Source: an uncultured Oscillospiraceae bacterium (GTDB lineage: Bacteria; Bacillota; Clostridia; Oscillospirales; Ruminococcaceae). Taken from it: DNA of 9,201 nucleotides. The position numbers and the translations under genes are program-made. Shown one piece after another: positions 1 through 6,154 of the stretch. The notes below the pieces were generated by a model. That model ran no database searches and was not told the DNA's origin. It saw only the letters and a program-made list of their open reading frames with translations. The stretch lies in contig USBC01000064.1 in NCBI GenBank assembly GCA_900552845.1, positions 1 to 9,201 on the forward strand. The letters are read 5' to 3'. Position 1 is the stretch's first letter; every line of letters starts with the position of its first letter.

Positions 1-2
1 TG

Positions 3-251
3 CAGCTTTTCAATGCGGATCTTTTCCACAATGACAGCATGTGCGTGTTCCAGCTGCCTACCGAATATTCGATCATCAAGCTTTCCACCAAGAGACTGGT
101 GCAAAAGATGCACGACCATAATCTGGCGGTGCATTTTTGGACCATCAATGACCCGGAAGAAATGGAGTTTCTCATCGGCATCGGTGCAGACGGCATTATG
201 ACCGACTACCCGCACCGACTGGCGGAGGTTTATGCGGCATATGGCAACTGA
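3..251 (+). CDS. Glycerophosphodiester phosphodiesterase, C-terminal 82 residues (5' end outside window)
   Basis: Open from the first complete codon at base 3 to TGA at 249-251; the start lies upstream of the window. The visible tail matches the end of the GDPD TIM barrel: a strand reading VHFWTIND, then a helix with PEEMEFLIGIGADG, then IMTDYPHRL, the usual last strand and C-terminal helix of the family, in which the W-T-(I/V)-N and G-(I/V)-(M/I)-TD-(Y/R)-P positions are conserved. The family hydrolyses glycerophosphodiesters to glycerol 3-phosphate and an alcohol, using a metal-dependent site whose catalytic residues lie in the missing N-terminal part. Whether the protein is secreted or membrane-anchored cannot be seen. 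It runs in the same direction as mtnN, 73 bp upstream of it. Confidence in the family is high; substrate and gene symbol are not assignable. Confidence 0.88.
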   Translation, partial: QLFNADLFHNDSMCVFQLPTEYSIIKLSTKRLVQKMHDHNLAVHFWTINDPEEMEFLIGIGADGIMTDYPHRLAEVYAAYGN

Positions 252-257
252 CCCAAT

Positions 258-288
258 TTGACTAAGGAAAAGCGGCAGGAAATATGCT
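258..288 (+). promoter_or_regulatory. Weak candidate promoter for mtnN
   Basis: TTGACT (258-263) and TATGCT (283-288) are separated by 19 bp, longer than the optimal 17, so this is a marginal sigma-A-like match. It lies in the 73-bp gap after the phosphodiesterase gene, and no terminator precedes it, so mtnN may instead be read through from upstream. Confidence 0.3.
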
Positions 289-324
289 AAGTTCCGAACA
301 GCAATCCCACAGGAGGAAGAATAC

Positions 325-1005
325 ATGATTTACGGAATTATCGGTGCGCTCGATGAGGAGGTTGCACTGGTCAGGGAAAAAATGACAGCGGTGGAAGAGC
401 ATACCCTGTATGGGCGCACCTTTTATACCGGCAGCATAGGAGAGAAAAGCATTGTACTGGTGTGTTGTGGTGTGGGCAAGGTCAATGCAGCACTGTTTGC
501 CAACGCCGTCATTCGGGAATTCCATGCTGAGGCAGTCATCAATATCGGGATCGCTGGCGCCATTGGTGCGGGCATTGGTGTGATGGACGTTGTCCTGAGT
601 ACAGAGGCGGCATTCCACGACCAGGACGAGGTCATGGTGAAGTATTACCCATACTGTAAGTCTTTCCGGGCAGATCCCACGCTGCTGGCACTGGCACAGA
701 AAGCGTACGAAGGCGTAACACTGCACGGGAAGGTTGCCTCCGGCTTGATCATAAGCGGCGACCAATATGTTACGGACAGCGCTGTAAAGCAAAGCCTGCG
801 GGAGCGCTTTAACCCCTGCTGCACCGAGATGGAGGGTGCTGGCATTGCCCATGCCTGCTATGTAAATAATACGCCGTTTCTCATTATCCGCACGATGTCT
901 GACAGTGCGGACGATGAAGCAGATAACAGCTATGATAATTTCATTGATGCGGCAGCGCATCAGTCAGCTGCCATCGTGCTGAAGATGCTGGAGATGGCGA
1001 AGTAG
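325..1005 (+). CDS. mtnN: 5'-methylthioadenosine/S-adenosylhomocysteine nucleosidase
   Basis: A 226-residue cytosolic nucleoside hydrolase of the PNP/UDP phosphorylase superfamily. It splits adenine from methylthioadenosine and S-adenosylhomocysteine, recycling methyl-cycle by-products. The N-terminus IIGALDEEV (residues 5-13) carries the Glu12 expected as a catalytic acid; GVGKVNAA (49-56) and NIGIAGA (73-79) form the substrate pocket; SGDQYV (144-149) precedes TEMEG (167-171), where Glu170 should bind the ribose hydroxyls (E. coli Glu174); SD at 192-193 supplies the catalytic Asp (E. coli Asp197). Length equals the family norm of about 230. The ATG has an ideal AGGAGGA site (311-317) seven bases upstream. 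It lies downstream of and parallel to the phosphodiesterase gene and ends just before a strong terminator. A long open frame on the opposite strand (960-262) is a shadow. Assignment is firm. Confidence 0.96.
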   Translation: MIYGIIGALDEEVALVREKMTAVEEHTLYGRTFYTGSIGEKSIVLVCCGVGKVNAALFANAVIREFHAEAVINIGIAGAIGAGIGVMDVVLSTEAAFHDQDEVMVKYYPYCKSFRADPTLLALAQKAYEGVTLHGKVASGLIISGDQYVTDSAVKQSLRERFNPCCTEMEGAGIAHACYVNNTPFLIIRTMSDSADDEADNSYDNFIDAAAHQSAAIVLKMLEMAK

Positions 1006-1007
1006 CG

Positions 1008-1066
1008 AAAAAAAATAAAGTCTCAATGTTCACACGGCTTATGATTGAACATTGAGACTTTTTTAT
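1008..1066. terminator. Bidirectional intrinsic terminator between mtnN and the DUF362 gene
   Basis: A perfect 15-bp stem (1017-1031 pairing with 1047-1061) encloses a 15-nt loop. A T-rich run follows on the plus strand (1059-1070) and a run of eight A (1008-1015) precedes it, giving a T tract on the minus strand. It can therefore end both mtnN and the convergent DUF362 gene, whose stop codon is at 1069-1071. Confidence 0.93.
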
Positions 1067-1068
1067 TT

Positions 1069-2223
1069 TTATATTTTATCCATCAATCTTGCTGCTGCCG
1101 AACGCTTGACTTTCATGGCGCCGACGGGGCAGAACTCCTGACAGCAGAAGCACTTGATGCACTTTTTGCGATTGATCCGAGGCTTGCCATCTGCCATTGT
1201 GATGACATCAGCGGGGCAGATCCGCTGACATTCGCCGCAGCCGATACATTCATTTTTGTTTACTGCAGGACGGCTGCTCATGAAGGTGCGCAGCAAACGG
1301 CTGAGTGTCTTTCCCCAGATCGCTTCATTGCCGTCCTGCTGCGCAAGACCTTGCGGATTGCGGATATTTTTGAAATCCGGAACTATGTGAGGCTGCCATG
1401 GCTCGCTGACAGTAATGTCACCAATGTCGGCTGGGCATAGCCCAAGCTCCTGTGCTGCGGCAACGGTGGGAATACAGGCGGGAGGAAAGCCGATAAGTCC
1501 TGCACATATCATATCCAGCCGATAAGGGTCGGCGGAGGCTAAAAGGCAATCGATGGGCTTTGGAGTGCCGGCGGTGGGACCATTGCCCTCCATACCAACT
1601 ACGGCATCTACAATATGCAGCCGTGCAGGGCGGGCACGGTTCAAATCGACGATCATACGGGCAAAGTCCATCGGGTTGGAGTAGCGGTAGTGATATTCCG
1701 ATTTGACGGCACCGGGTACTATACCGTACATGTTTTTTACGGCACAGGTCATGCCCATCATGCCGTGGGTCTTCAGCTTGCAGCAGTTAATGACGGCATC
1801 AGCTTGATCCAGATAGGCTGTGTACTTAAAATCGTGCGCCACAGCAGCCCCATCAAAATGCTGTTCCCTTACCTCAAAATTCTGATTAAGCACAGCTCCG
1901 TACTGTTCCGCTTCTACAATTCCGCTGCGTTGGTAGATCCGGTTAAGATAGGCGGCATTATACACTCCGCCGGGACTGTCTCCGATAGTAACCTCTGCGC
2001 CCCGCTCGATCAGCAGCTCGCTGAGAGCGCAAAGCAGCGCAGGGTGGGTTGTTACGGCGTCCTCCGGCGGGCGTGCGGCAACCAGATTTGCCTTAATAAC
2101 GATTTTCATGTGGGGGGATACCCAATCCAATCCGCCCAGTGGCTCTAAAAGACGGCAAAGCGCCGCACGCACATGGGCGATGTCATAATCGGTGCAGCGC
2201 ACCAGCGATACCTCGCAGCTCAT
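1069..2223 (-). CDS. DUF362 domain protein with C-terminal 2x[4Fe-4S] ferredoxin domain
   Basis: A 384-residue protein with no signal peptide or membrane segment. Residues about 1-290 match the DUF362 fold: KIVIKANLV (40-48), THPALL (59-64), GDSPGG (81-86), CKLKTHGMMGMTCAVKN (148-164), VVGMEGNGPT (208-217), and an ADPYRLDMI stretch (231-239). The C-terminus holds two cysteine sets, C326/C329/C332/C336 and C355/C358/C361/C365, each followed by proline, the classic bacterial ferredoxin arrangement for two 4Fe-4S clusters. This architecture is common in anaerobic clostridia and archaea; an electron-transfer role is inferred from the clusters, but the reaction is unknown. An additional cysteine (C360) sits inside the second motif. 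The start at 2223 has an AGGAGGA site (2235-2229) five bases upstream. The gene stands alone between terminators, downstream of and parallel to the antiporter gene. Confidence 0.93.
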   Translation of the reverse strand: MSCEVSLVRCTDYDIAHVRAALCRLLEPLGGLDWVSPHMKIVIKANLVAARPPEDAVTTHPALLCALSELLIERGAEVTIGDSPGGVYNAAYLNRIYQRSGIVEAEQYGAVLNQNFEVREQHFDGAAVAHDFKYTAYLDQADAVINCCKLKTHGMMGMTCAVKNMYGIVPGAVKSEYHYRYSNPMDFARMIVDLNRARPARLHIVDAVVGMEGNGPTAGTPKPIDCLLASADPYRLDMICAGLIGFPPACIPTVAAAQELGLCPADIGDITVSEPWQPHIVPDFKNIRNPQGLAQQDGNEAIWGKTLSRLLRTFMSSRPAVNKNECIGCGECQRICPADVITMADGKPRINRKKCIKCFCCQEFCPVGAMKVKRSAAARLMDKI

Positions 2224-2252
2224 CTTGTTCCTCCTGCATCTATATTGCTCTT

Positions 2253-2280
2253 ATTATAGCAGAGAAAAGTGCCGGAACAA
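2253..2280 (-). promoter_or_regulatory. Promoter of the DUF362 gene
   Basis: On the minus strand a perfect TATAAT (2258-2253) lies about 30 bp before the start codon. The best -35 box is TTGTTC (2280-2275) at 16 bp, matching only three of six consensus bases. It overlaps the T tract of the upstream antiporter terminator. Confidence 0.6.
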
Positions 2281-2316
2281 AGATAAATCTCCCTGTCTTT
2301 TGAACAGACAGGGAGA
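2279..2316 (-). terminator. Intrinsic terminator of the antiporter gene
   Basis: A perfect 11-bp stem (2316-2306 pairing with 2298-2288 in minus-strand order) with a 7-nt loop is followed on the minus strand by TTTATCTTT (2287-2279). It begins 12 bp after the antiporter stop codon and isolates that transcript from the DUF362 gene. Confidence 0.88.
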
Positions 2317-2327
2317 GAAATAAGCAG

Positions 2328-3641
2328 TTAACCTTTCTTTTCCGGAACGATAAAAATGAACGCCAGCGTGCTGATCAGCAGCAGGAACGGATAGAACAGG
2401 TAAGGTATGATCTGGAAAGCGGAAATGCTGTGGCCCAGCTCGCTTACTGCGGTGATGGCAACCAGCATCTGCGCACCATATGGGATTATCCCCTGAAATA
2501 CGCAGGAAAAGGTGTCTAATATAGATGCTGCCTTGCGGTTGGTGATACCGTATTCCTCTGCCATTTCGGCGGCAATGGGGTTTGCCATGACAATGGCAAC
2601 GGTATTGTTGGCAGTAGCGATATCCATAGCGCCGACCAGAAGTCCCATGCCCAGTTGCCCGCCTTTTTTCCCTCGGAAAACCTTTTTGATACCGCGCAGC
2701 AGTGCTTCAAAACCGCCGTATTCCCGAATGAGGGCACAGATGGCGGAAACCAAAATGGCAACCATCGTGGTTTCAAACATATCCTCGGCGCCGGCACCCA
2801 TATTTTTCAGCAGGCTGGTTGCGGCAATTTCTCCCGATGCCAGCATAATAACGGAACCGGAAAGAATGCCGATGAGCAGCACCACAAATACATTGATGCC
2901 GATGATGCCGCCGGCAAGCACCAGAATATAGGGGATAATTTGAACAAGATTATATTCCTTGATGATGGGGAACGGCTCGATGGGCGTATTGAGGGAAATA
3001 AGGAGAATAACCGCAAGAGAGATTAAGGCAGCGGGCAATGCGATTTTAAAGTTTTCCCGGAACTTATCCTTCATCTGGCAGCCCTGACCGTTACAGGCTG
3101 CAATGGTGGTATCGCTGATAAAGGAGAGATTATCGCCGAACATGGCGCCGCCGATGACCGATGCCACGCAGAACGGCATCGGGAAGCCGGTTGCCACAGC
3201 CAAAGGTGCAGCAATGGGAGTAATGAGGGTGATAGTGCCTACCGACGTACCCATTGCCAACGAGACAAAGCAGCTTACCACAAACAAAATGACAACGGAA
3301 AACTGGGAAGGAACATGCGAGAGCAGAAGATAAGCGACGCTTTCGGCGCTGCTGCGCCCCACCACCCCGACAAAGATGCCTGCCGCCATGAAAATGAGAA
3401 TCATAGTGACGATGTTTTTGTCGCCAATACCGCGTCCCATCAGCTCCAGCTTGGCATCAAAATTCAGAGAACGATTTTGCAGGCATGCTACCAGCAGAGC
3501 GATGAGAAACGCTACGACGATGGGAATATTATAAAACCCCATATTAATATCCAGACCATATTCAAACAAAAGACCAAGCCCAAGATAGATAACCAGAAAC
3601 ACCCCGATGGGCAGCAGGGCTATGGGATTGCTTTTTTTCAT
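2328..3641 (-). CDS. NhaC-family Na+/H+ antiporter
   Basis: With the start chosen here the protein is 437 residues, normal for compact members of the family (Pfam Na_H_antiporter). It is an integral membrane protein with about ten to twelve hydrophobic segments, beginning at PIALLPIGVFLVIYLGLGLL (6-25). The signature GAMFGDNLSFISDTTIAAC (165-183) is the conserved ion-binding region of NhaC-like carriers. The second half repeats the pattern with GAMDIATANNTVAIVMANP (337-355) and a final hydrophobic hairpin (412-433). Family members exchange sodium for protons; some exchange organic acids or amino acids, so the ion pair is inferred. The start at 3641 follows AGGAGGA with a short spacer; a longer frame opening at 3743 lacks a ribosome site and adds 34 non-membrane residues, so it was not used. 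The gene lies downstream of and parallel to trkH, with its own promoter and a structured leader. Confidence 0.92.
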   Translation of the reverse strand: MKKSNPIALLPIGVFLVIYLGLGLLFEYGLDINMGFYNIPIVVAFLIALLVACLQNRSLNFDAKLELMGRGIGDKNIVTMILIFMAAGIFVGVVGRSSAESVAYLLLSHVPSQFSVVILFVVSCFVSLAMGTSVGTITLITPIAAPLAVATGFPMPFCVASVIGGAMFGDNLSFISDTTIAACNGQGCQMKDKFRENFKIALPAALISLAVILLISLNTPIEPFPIIKEYNLVQIIPYILVLAGGIIGINVFVVLLIGILSGSVIMLASGEIAATSLLKNMGAGAEDMFETTMVAILVSAICALIREYGGFEALLRGIKKVFRGKKGGQLGMGLLVGAMDIATANNTVAIVMANPIAAEMAEEYGITNRKAASILDTFSCVFQGIIPYGAQMLVAITAVSELGHSISAFQIIPYLFYPFLLLISTLAFIFIVPEKKG

Positions 3642-3645
3642 TTTT

Positions 3646-3652
3646 TCCTCCT
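3646..3652 (-). promoter_or_regulatory. Ribosome binding site fixing the antiporter start
   Basis: AGGAGGA on the minus strand, four bases from the ATG at 3641-3639. No comparable site precedes the in-frame ATG at 3743, so this decides the start codon. Confidence 0.88.
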
Positions 3653-3679
3653 CGTTGAACAGATGCAGATTTGCGTCAT

Positions 3680-3720
3680 GCAATAAAACACTCCCGCCCT
3701 TTGCATAAGGACGAGAGTGT
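3680..3720 (-). terminator. Terminator-like hairpin inside the antiporter leader (candidate attenuator)
   Basis: On the minus strand the arms at 3720-3707 and 3701-3688 form a 14-bp stem with a 5-nt loop, followed by TTTTATTG (3687-3680). Two of the 14 pairs are G-U on this strand and would be A-C mismatches on the other, so the structure is meant for minus-strand RNA. It lies downstream of a near-consensus promoter and about 40 nt before the antiporter ribosome site. It could be an attenuator, or it could only cut back read-through from trkH. Confidence 0.75.
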
Positions 3721-3770
3721 GCGTGAAAGGGGAACGGCAGCATTTTCGCATTTACGCTTTACTGCAATAA

Positions 3771-3799
3771 AGAATACCCGAAAAAATATGTTTTGTCAA
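3771..3799 (-). promoter_or_regulatory. Promoter of the antiporter gene
   Basis: TTGACA (3799-3794), a 17-bp spacer and TATTCT (3776-3771) on the minus strand: a perfect -35 box, ideal spacing, and a four-of-six -10 box. Initiation would fall near 3764, giving a leader of about 120 nt. It begins only 15 bp after the trkH stop codon. Confidence 0.78.
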
Positions 3800-3813
3800 G
3801 AAATCGGGAAATA

Positions 3814-5262
3814 TCAGCGGCGCTTTGCCCATGCGGTTGGCGTCATCGCAATCAAAAGCGGATAGATTTCCAAACGTCCCAGCAGCATAGCTCCGGAAAG
3901 CACCAGCTTGGAGAACGGGGAGAAAGCAGAATAATTGCCGCTGGGAGAAATAATGCCGAAACCCGGCCCGACATTGTTAAAGCAGGTGATGACGGCGGAA
4001 AGATTAGTCGTCAGTCCGAAGGGCTCCCAACAGATAAGCAGGAAGATAACTGCGATACAAACAATATATAAAGTAAAGTAGGTGTTGCAGCTGCTGATGA
4101 TCGTTTCGTCCACTTTTTTGTTTTCAAAGCGGACAACGCGGGTAGAGCGGGGGTGCAGAACATGCTGCATCTCGCGACGAATGGACTGCGCCAGCAGGAT
4201 GATACGGCTGATTTTCAGCCCGCCTGCTGTGGAACCGGAGCAGCCGCCGAAGAACATCAGCACAAAGATAATGCCCTGACTGAGCGCCGGCCACAGGGTG
4301 TAATCTGCTGTGGCAAAGCCGGTGGTGGAAATGATTGCGGAAACTTGAAAGAAGGAATGACGGATCGCTTCTCCTGCGCTGTCGTACATCGGCGCGATAT
4401 TAAAAGCGATAATGCCGGAGGCTACTACAATAATAGAGAGGAAGCATAGAAGCTCGTGGCTGCGCAGTGCGGTACGCCACTGTCCCATGATGATTAGGAA
4501 AAACAGACTAAAATTGATGGCAAACAGCACCATGAAAAAGGCGACAATCCATTGGCAAAGAGGAGAATACCCTGCCATACTGCTATTGAGCATTCCAAAG
4601 CCGCCCGTACCGGCGGTACTCATGGCGTGGATAATGGCGTCATAGATCGGCATGCCAGCCAGCAGAAAAGCACCAAACTCTAAAAGAGTCAAAACAATAT
4701 AAATCAGATATAGGATCTTTACGCCGTCCCGTACACGGGGAACGATTTTATCCATGGTGGGACCGGGCATTTCTGCCCGAAGAATGTGCATGGTCCGGTC
4801 GGGGGCTTTGGCGGAAATAATGGTGACAAACACCAGAATCCCCATGCCTCCGATCCAGTGGGTAAAGCAGCGCCAGAACTGTATTGAGTAGCTGAGCGAT
4901 TCTACATCGGTCAGCAGGGTGGCGCCGGTAGTGGTAAAGCCGCTTACTGTTTCGAAAAGAGCATCAATATAGCGCGGAATAGCACCGCTGATGGTAAAGG
5001 GCAGCGCTCCTACCAGCGATAGAGCAAGCCATGCCATTGCAACAATCACAAAGCCTTCTTTGGAAAATATGTCCGGGCGTTGCAGGGGGAACACGCGCCG
5101 AAGCAGAAAACCCAGCGCTGTTGCAATAAGAATGGCAGTTAGAAATGCCAGCGCCTGCCTGCTCTCATTAAACCCCAATGCAATGAGTAGAGGTATGATC
5201 ATCATGGCGGCTTCAATATACAGCACCGTTCCGGTGGTGGAAAGTACGATTCTGTGATTCAT
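3814..5262 (-). CDS. trkH: TrkH-type potassium uptake channel subunit
   Basis: A 482-residue integral membrane protein of the TrkH/KtrB superfamily, which forms the K+-conducting pore. All four pore-loop repeats with the filter glycine are visible: TTTGATLL (110-117), STAGTGGFG (215-223), STTGFATAD (312-320) and NNVGPGFGII (429-438). HWIGGMGILVF (135-145) and GGCSGSTAGGLKISRI (339-354) are typical family landmarks. Length matches TrkH (about 480) rather than the shorter KtrB. These proteins normally need a cytosolic nucleotide-binding partner (TrkA/KtrA); none is in the window. The start at 5262 has an AAGGAAG site upstream. It is divergent from the P-loop kinase gene and followed by the antiporter in the same direction, which suggests a joint role in monovalent cation balance. 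No terminator lies between trkH and the antiporter promoter, so read-through into the antiporter leader is likely. Confidence 0.95.
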   Translation of the reverse strand: MNHRIVLSTTGTVLYIEAAMMIIPLLIALGFNESRQALAFLTAILIATALGFLLRRVFPLQRPDIFSKEGFVIVAMAWLALSLVGALPFTISGAIPRYIDALFETVSGFTTTGATLLTDVESLSYSIQFWRCFTHWIGGMGILVFVTIISAKAPDRTMHILRAEMPGPTMDKIVPRVRDGVKILYLIYIVLTLLEFGAFLLAGMPIYDAIIHAMSTAGTGGFGMLNSSMAGYSPLCQWIVAFFMVLFAINFSLFFLIIMGQWRTALRSHELLCFLSIIVVASGIIAFNIAPMYDSAGEAIRHSFFQVSAIISTTGFATADYTLWPALSQGIIFVLMFFGGCSGSTAGGLKISRIILLAQSIRREMQHVLHPRSTRVVRFENKKVDETIISSCNTYFTLYIVCIAVIFLLICWEPFGLTTNLSAVITCFNNVGPGFGIISPSGNYSAFSPFSKLVLSGAMLLGRLEIYPLLIAMTPTAWAKRR

Positions 5263-5303
5263 TTTCCGCTTCCTTTTTTATGATGGTTTGGAAATTGAAT
5301 TAT

Positions 5304-5332
5304 ATTATAGCACGAAGCGCCAAAACAATCAA
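5304..5332 (-). promoter_or_regulatory. Promoter of trkH
   Basis: TTGATT (5332-5327), a 17-bp spacer and a perfect TATAAT (5309-5304) on the minus strand, placing transcription start near 5297 and leaving a leader of about 35 nt. The tandem repeat at 5338-5385 begins five bases upstream of the -35 box. Confidence 0.8.
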
Positions 5333-5337
5333 TGCAC

Positions 5338-5385
5338 GATGGGGATTTGATATTAAAGACCGATTGGGATTTGATATTAAAGACC
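5338..5385. repeat. Two-copy 24-bp tandem repeat between divergent promoters
   Basis: Copies at 5338-5361 and 5362-5385 are adjacent and differ at one position (G or T at the fourth base). Each contains TTTGATATTAAA, a near-palindrome with one broken base pair on each side of its centre. The pair sits between the outward-facing trkH promoter (-35 at 5332) and kinase promoter (-35 at 5425), where a shared operator would be expected. A chance slippage duplication is the alternative. Confidence 0.9.
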
Positions 5386-5424
5386 GGAGATAAAATAAAT
5401 GTGAGGCAGAGTGTGACACAGGAT

Positions 5425-5453
5425 TTGTCACCGGCGGCGGAATATGCTATGAT
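5425..5453 (+). promoter_or_regulatory. Promoter of the P-loop kinase gene
   Basis: TTGTCA (5425-5430), a 17-bp spacer and TATGAT (5448-5453): five of six matches in each box. Transcription would start near 5460, downstream of the in-frame ATG at 5449 and about 22 nt before the GTG at 5482, which supports the GTG start. Confidence 0.8.
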
Positions 5454-5468
5454 AAACGAGAATGGAAA

Positions 5469-5474
5469 GGGGAG
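5469..5474 (+). promoter_or_regulatory. Ribosome binding site fixing the GTG start of the kinase
   Basis: GGGGAG, seven bases before the GTG at 5482. The ATG at 5478 is in another frame and the in-frame ATG at 5449 falls inside the -10 box. Confidence 0.75.
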
Positions 5475-5481
5475 AAGATGC

Positions 5482-6039
5482 GTGGAGAAGGTGCAGAGAA
5501 TTGCGGAGGAGTACCGCAGGTTATCACCCGTCGGTACAGGGATAATAGCTTTAGACGGGCGCTCGGCAGCGGGAAAAACCACTTTGGCGGGGCTGCTTGC
5601 TGCTGCCCTTAACGGTGCGGTGGTGCATACCGACGATTTTTTTCTCCCACCGGAGCTGCGCACCGCCCAACGGCTGGCTGCCCCCGGGGGCAATGTCCAC
5701 ATAGAGCGCTTCGCTGAGGAGGTGCTGCCCTACCTTCGGCAGGGGAAACCATTTTGCTACCGCCGTTTTGATTGTCATGCGATGGACTATGCCGATGAGA
5801 TGGTGGTTCCGGCGGCGCCGGTTATCATTGTGGAAGGCGCTTATAGCTGTCACCCGCTCTTTGGACATTATGCCGATTTAACCGTTTTCTGCGATATTGA
5901 TCCGCAAGAGCAGGAGAGGCGAATTCGCAGCCGCAACGGGGAAGCCGGCTGGCAGATATTTAGAGAACGATGGATCCCTTTAGAGGAAAGCTATTTGAGG
6001 GAATACCGGATTAAAGAAAACGCCGACCTTGTTGTGTGA
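5482..6039 (+). CDS. Uridine-kinase-like P-loop kinase, substrate unknown
   Basis: Starting at GTG the protein has 185 residues and no membrane segment. A Walker A loop, GRSAAGKTT, is at 26-34. HTDDFFLP (49-56) sits where uridine kinase and phosphoribulokinase relatives carry the substrate-binding acidic pair; GGNVHIERFAEEVLPYL (69-85) and YRRFDCH (93-99) follow as in that family; VIIVEGAYS (114-122) resembles the second nucleotide-binding strand; a basic lid, RRIRSRNGEAG (146-156), precedes the C-terminal helix. It is somewhat shorter than true uridine kinase (about 200-210). Phosphorylation of a nucleoside or other small hydroxyl compound is inferred only from the fold. The gene is divergent from trkH across a repeat-bearing control region. 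Its leucine codons (6 of 16 are TTA or TTG) differ from those of the next two plus-strand genes, which use none. Fold assignment is confident; substrate is not known. Confidence 0.87.
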   Translation: MEKVQRIAEEYRRLSPVGTGIIALDGRSAAGKTTLAGLLAAALNGAVVHTDDFFLPPELRTAQRLAAPGGNVHIERFAEEVLPYLRQGKPFCYRRFDCHAMDYADEMVVPAAPVIIVEGAYSCHPLFGHYADLTVFCDIDPQEQERRIRSRNGEAGWQIFRERWIPLEESYLREYRIKENADLVV

Positions 6040-6076
6040 AAAAGGTGTGGAAATAGGAAGGAAACGGAGGAATTGG

Positions 6077-6106
6077 TTGCAATTTACGTGTGCTTTAGTA
6101 TATAAT
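6077..6106 (+). promoter_or_regulatory. Promoter of degV
   Basis: TTGCAA (6077-6082), an 18-bp spacer and a perfect TATAAT (6101-6106). Initiation near 6113 gives a leader of about 42 nt holding a small GC hairpin, CGGGC/GCCCG with a 3-nt loop (6120-6132), and an AGGAGGT ribosome site (6141-6147). Confidence 0.78.
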
Positions 6107-6154
6107 TTAAGTGCATTTGCGGGCAAGGCCCGAAAATAAAAGGAGGTAATCCCT

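Noticed and set aside
262..960. 232-residue minus-strand open frame opposite mtnN.
   Set aside because: No family resemblance or ribosome site; mtnN on the plus strand is unmistakable.
3639..3743. Antiporter translation starting at the in-frame ATG at 3743, adding 34 residues.
   Set aside because: No ribosome site upstream, the extra residues are not membrane-like, and the sequence overlaps the leader hairpin; the ATG at 3641 has AGGAGGA.
3638..3751. A 37-codon minus-strand frame across the antiporter leader whose stop overlaps the antiporter ATG (five cysteines).
   Set aside because: The ATGA overlap suggests coupling, but there is no ribosome site before its ATG and it runs through the terminator hairpin; probably chance.
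3642..3764. Assignment of the antiporter leader to a named riboswitch class (fluoride, guanidine-II, Na+ or Li+).
   Set aside because: I could not find the conserved cores I remember for fluoride or guanidine-II, and I do not recall the Na+/Li+ consensus well enough to claim a match.
5338..5385. CRISPR-like repeat.
   Set aside because: Two directly abutting copies with no spacer; no cas genes.
5332..5481. Longer N-terminus for the P-loop kinase (ATG at 5332 or 5449).
   Set aside because: The extension encodes the tandem repeat and spans the promoter; the 5449 ATG lies within the -10 box, so it would not be on the transcript.
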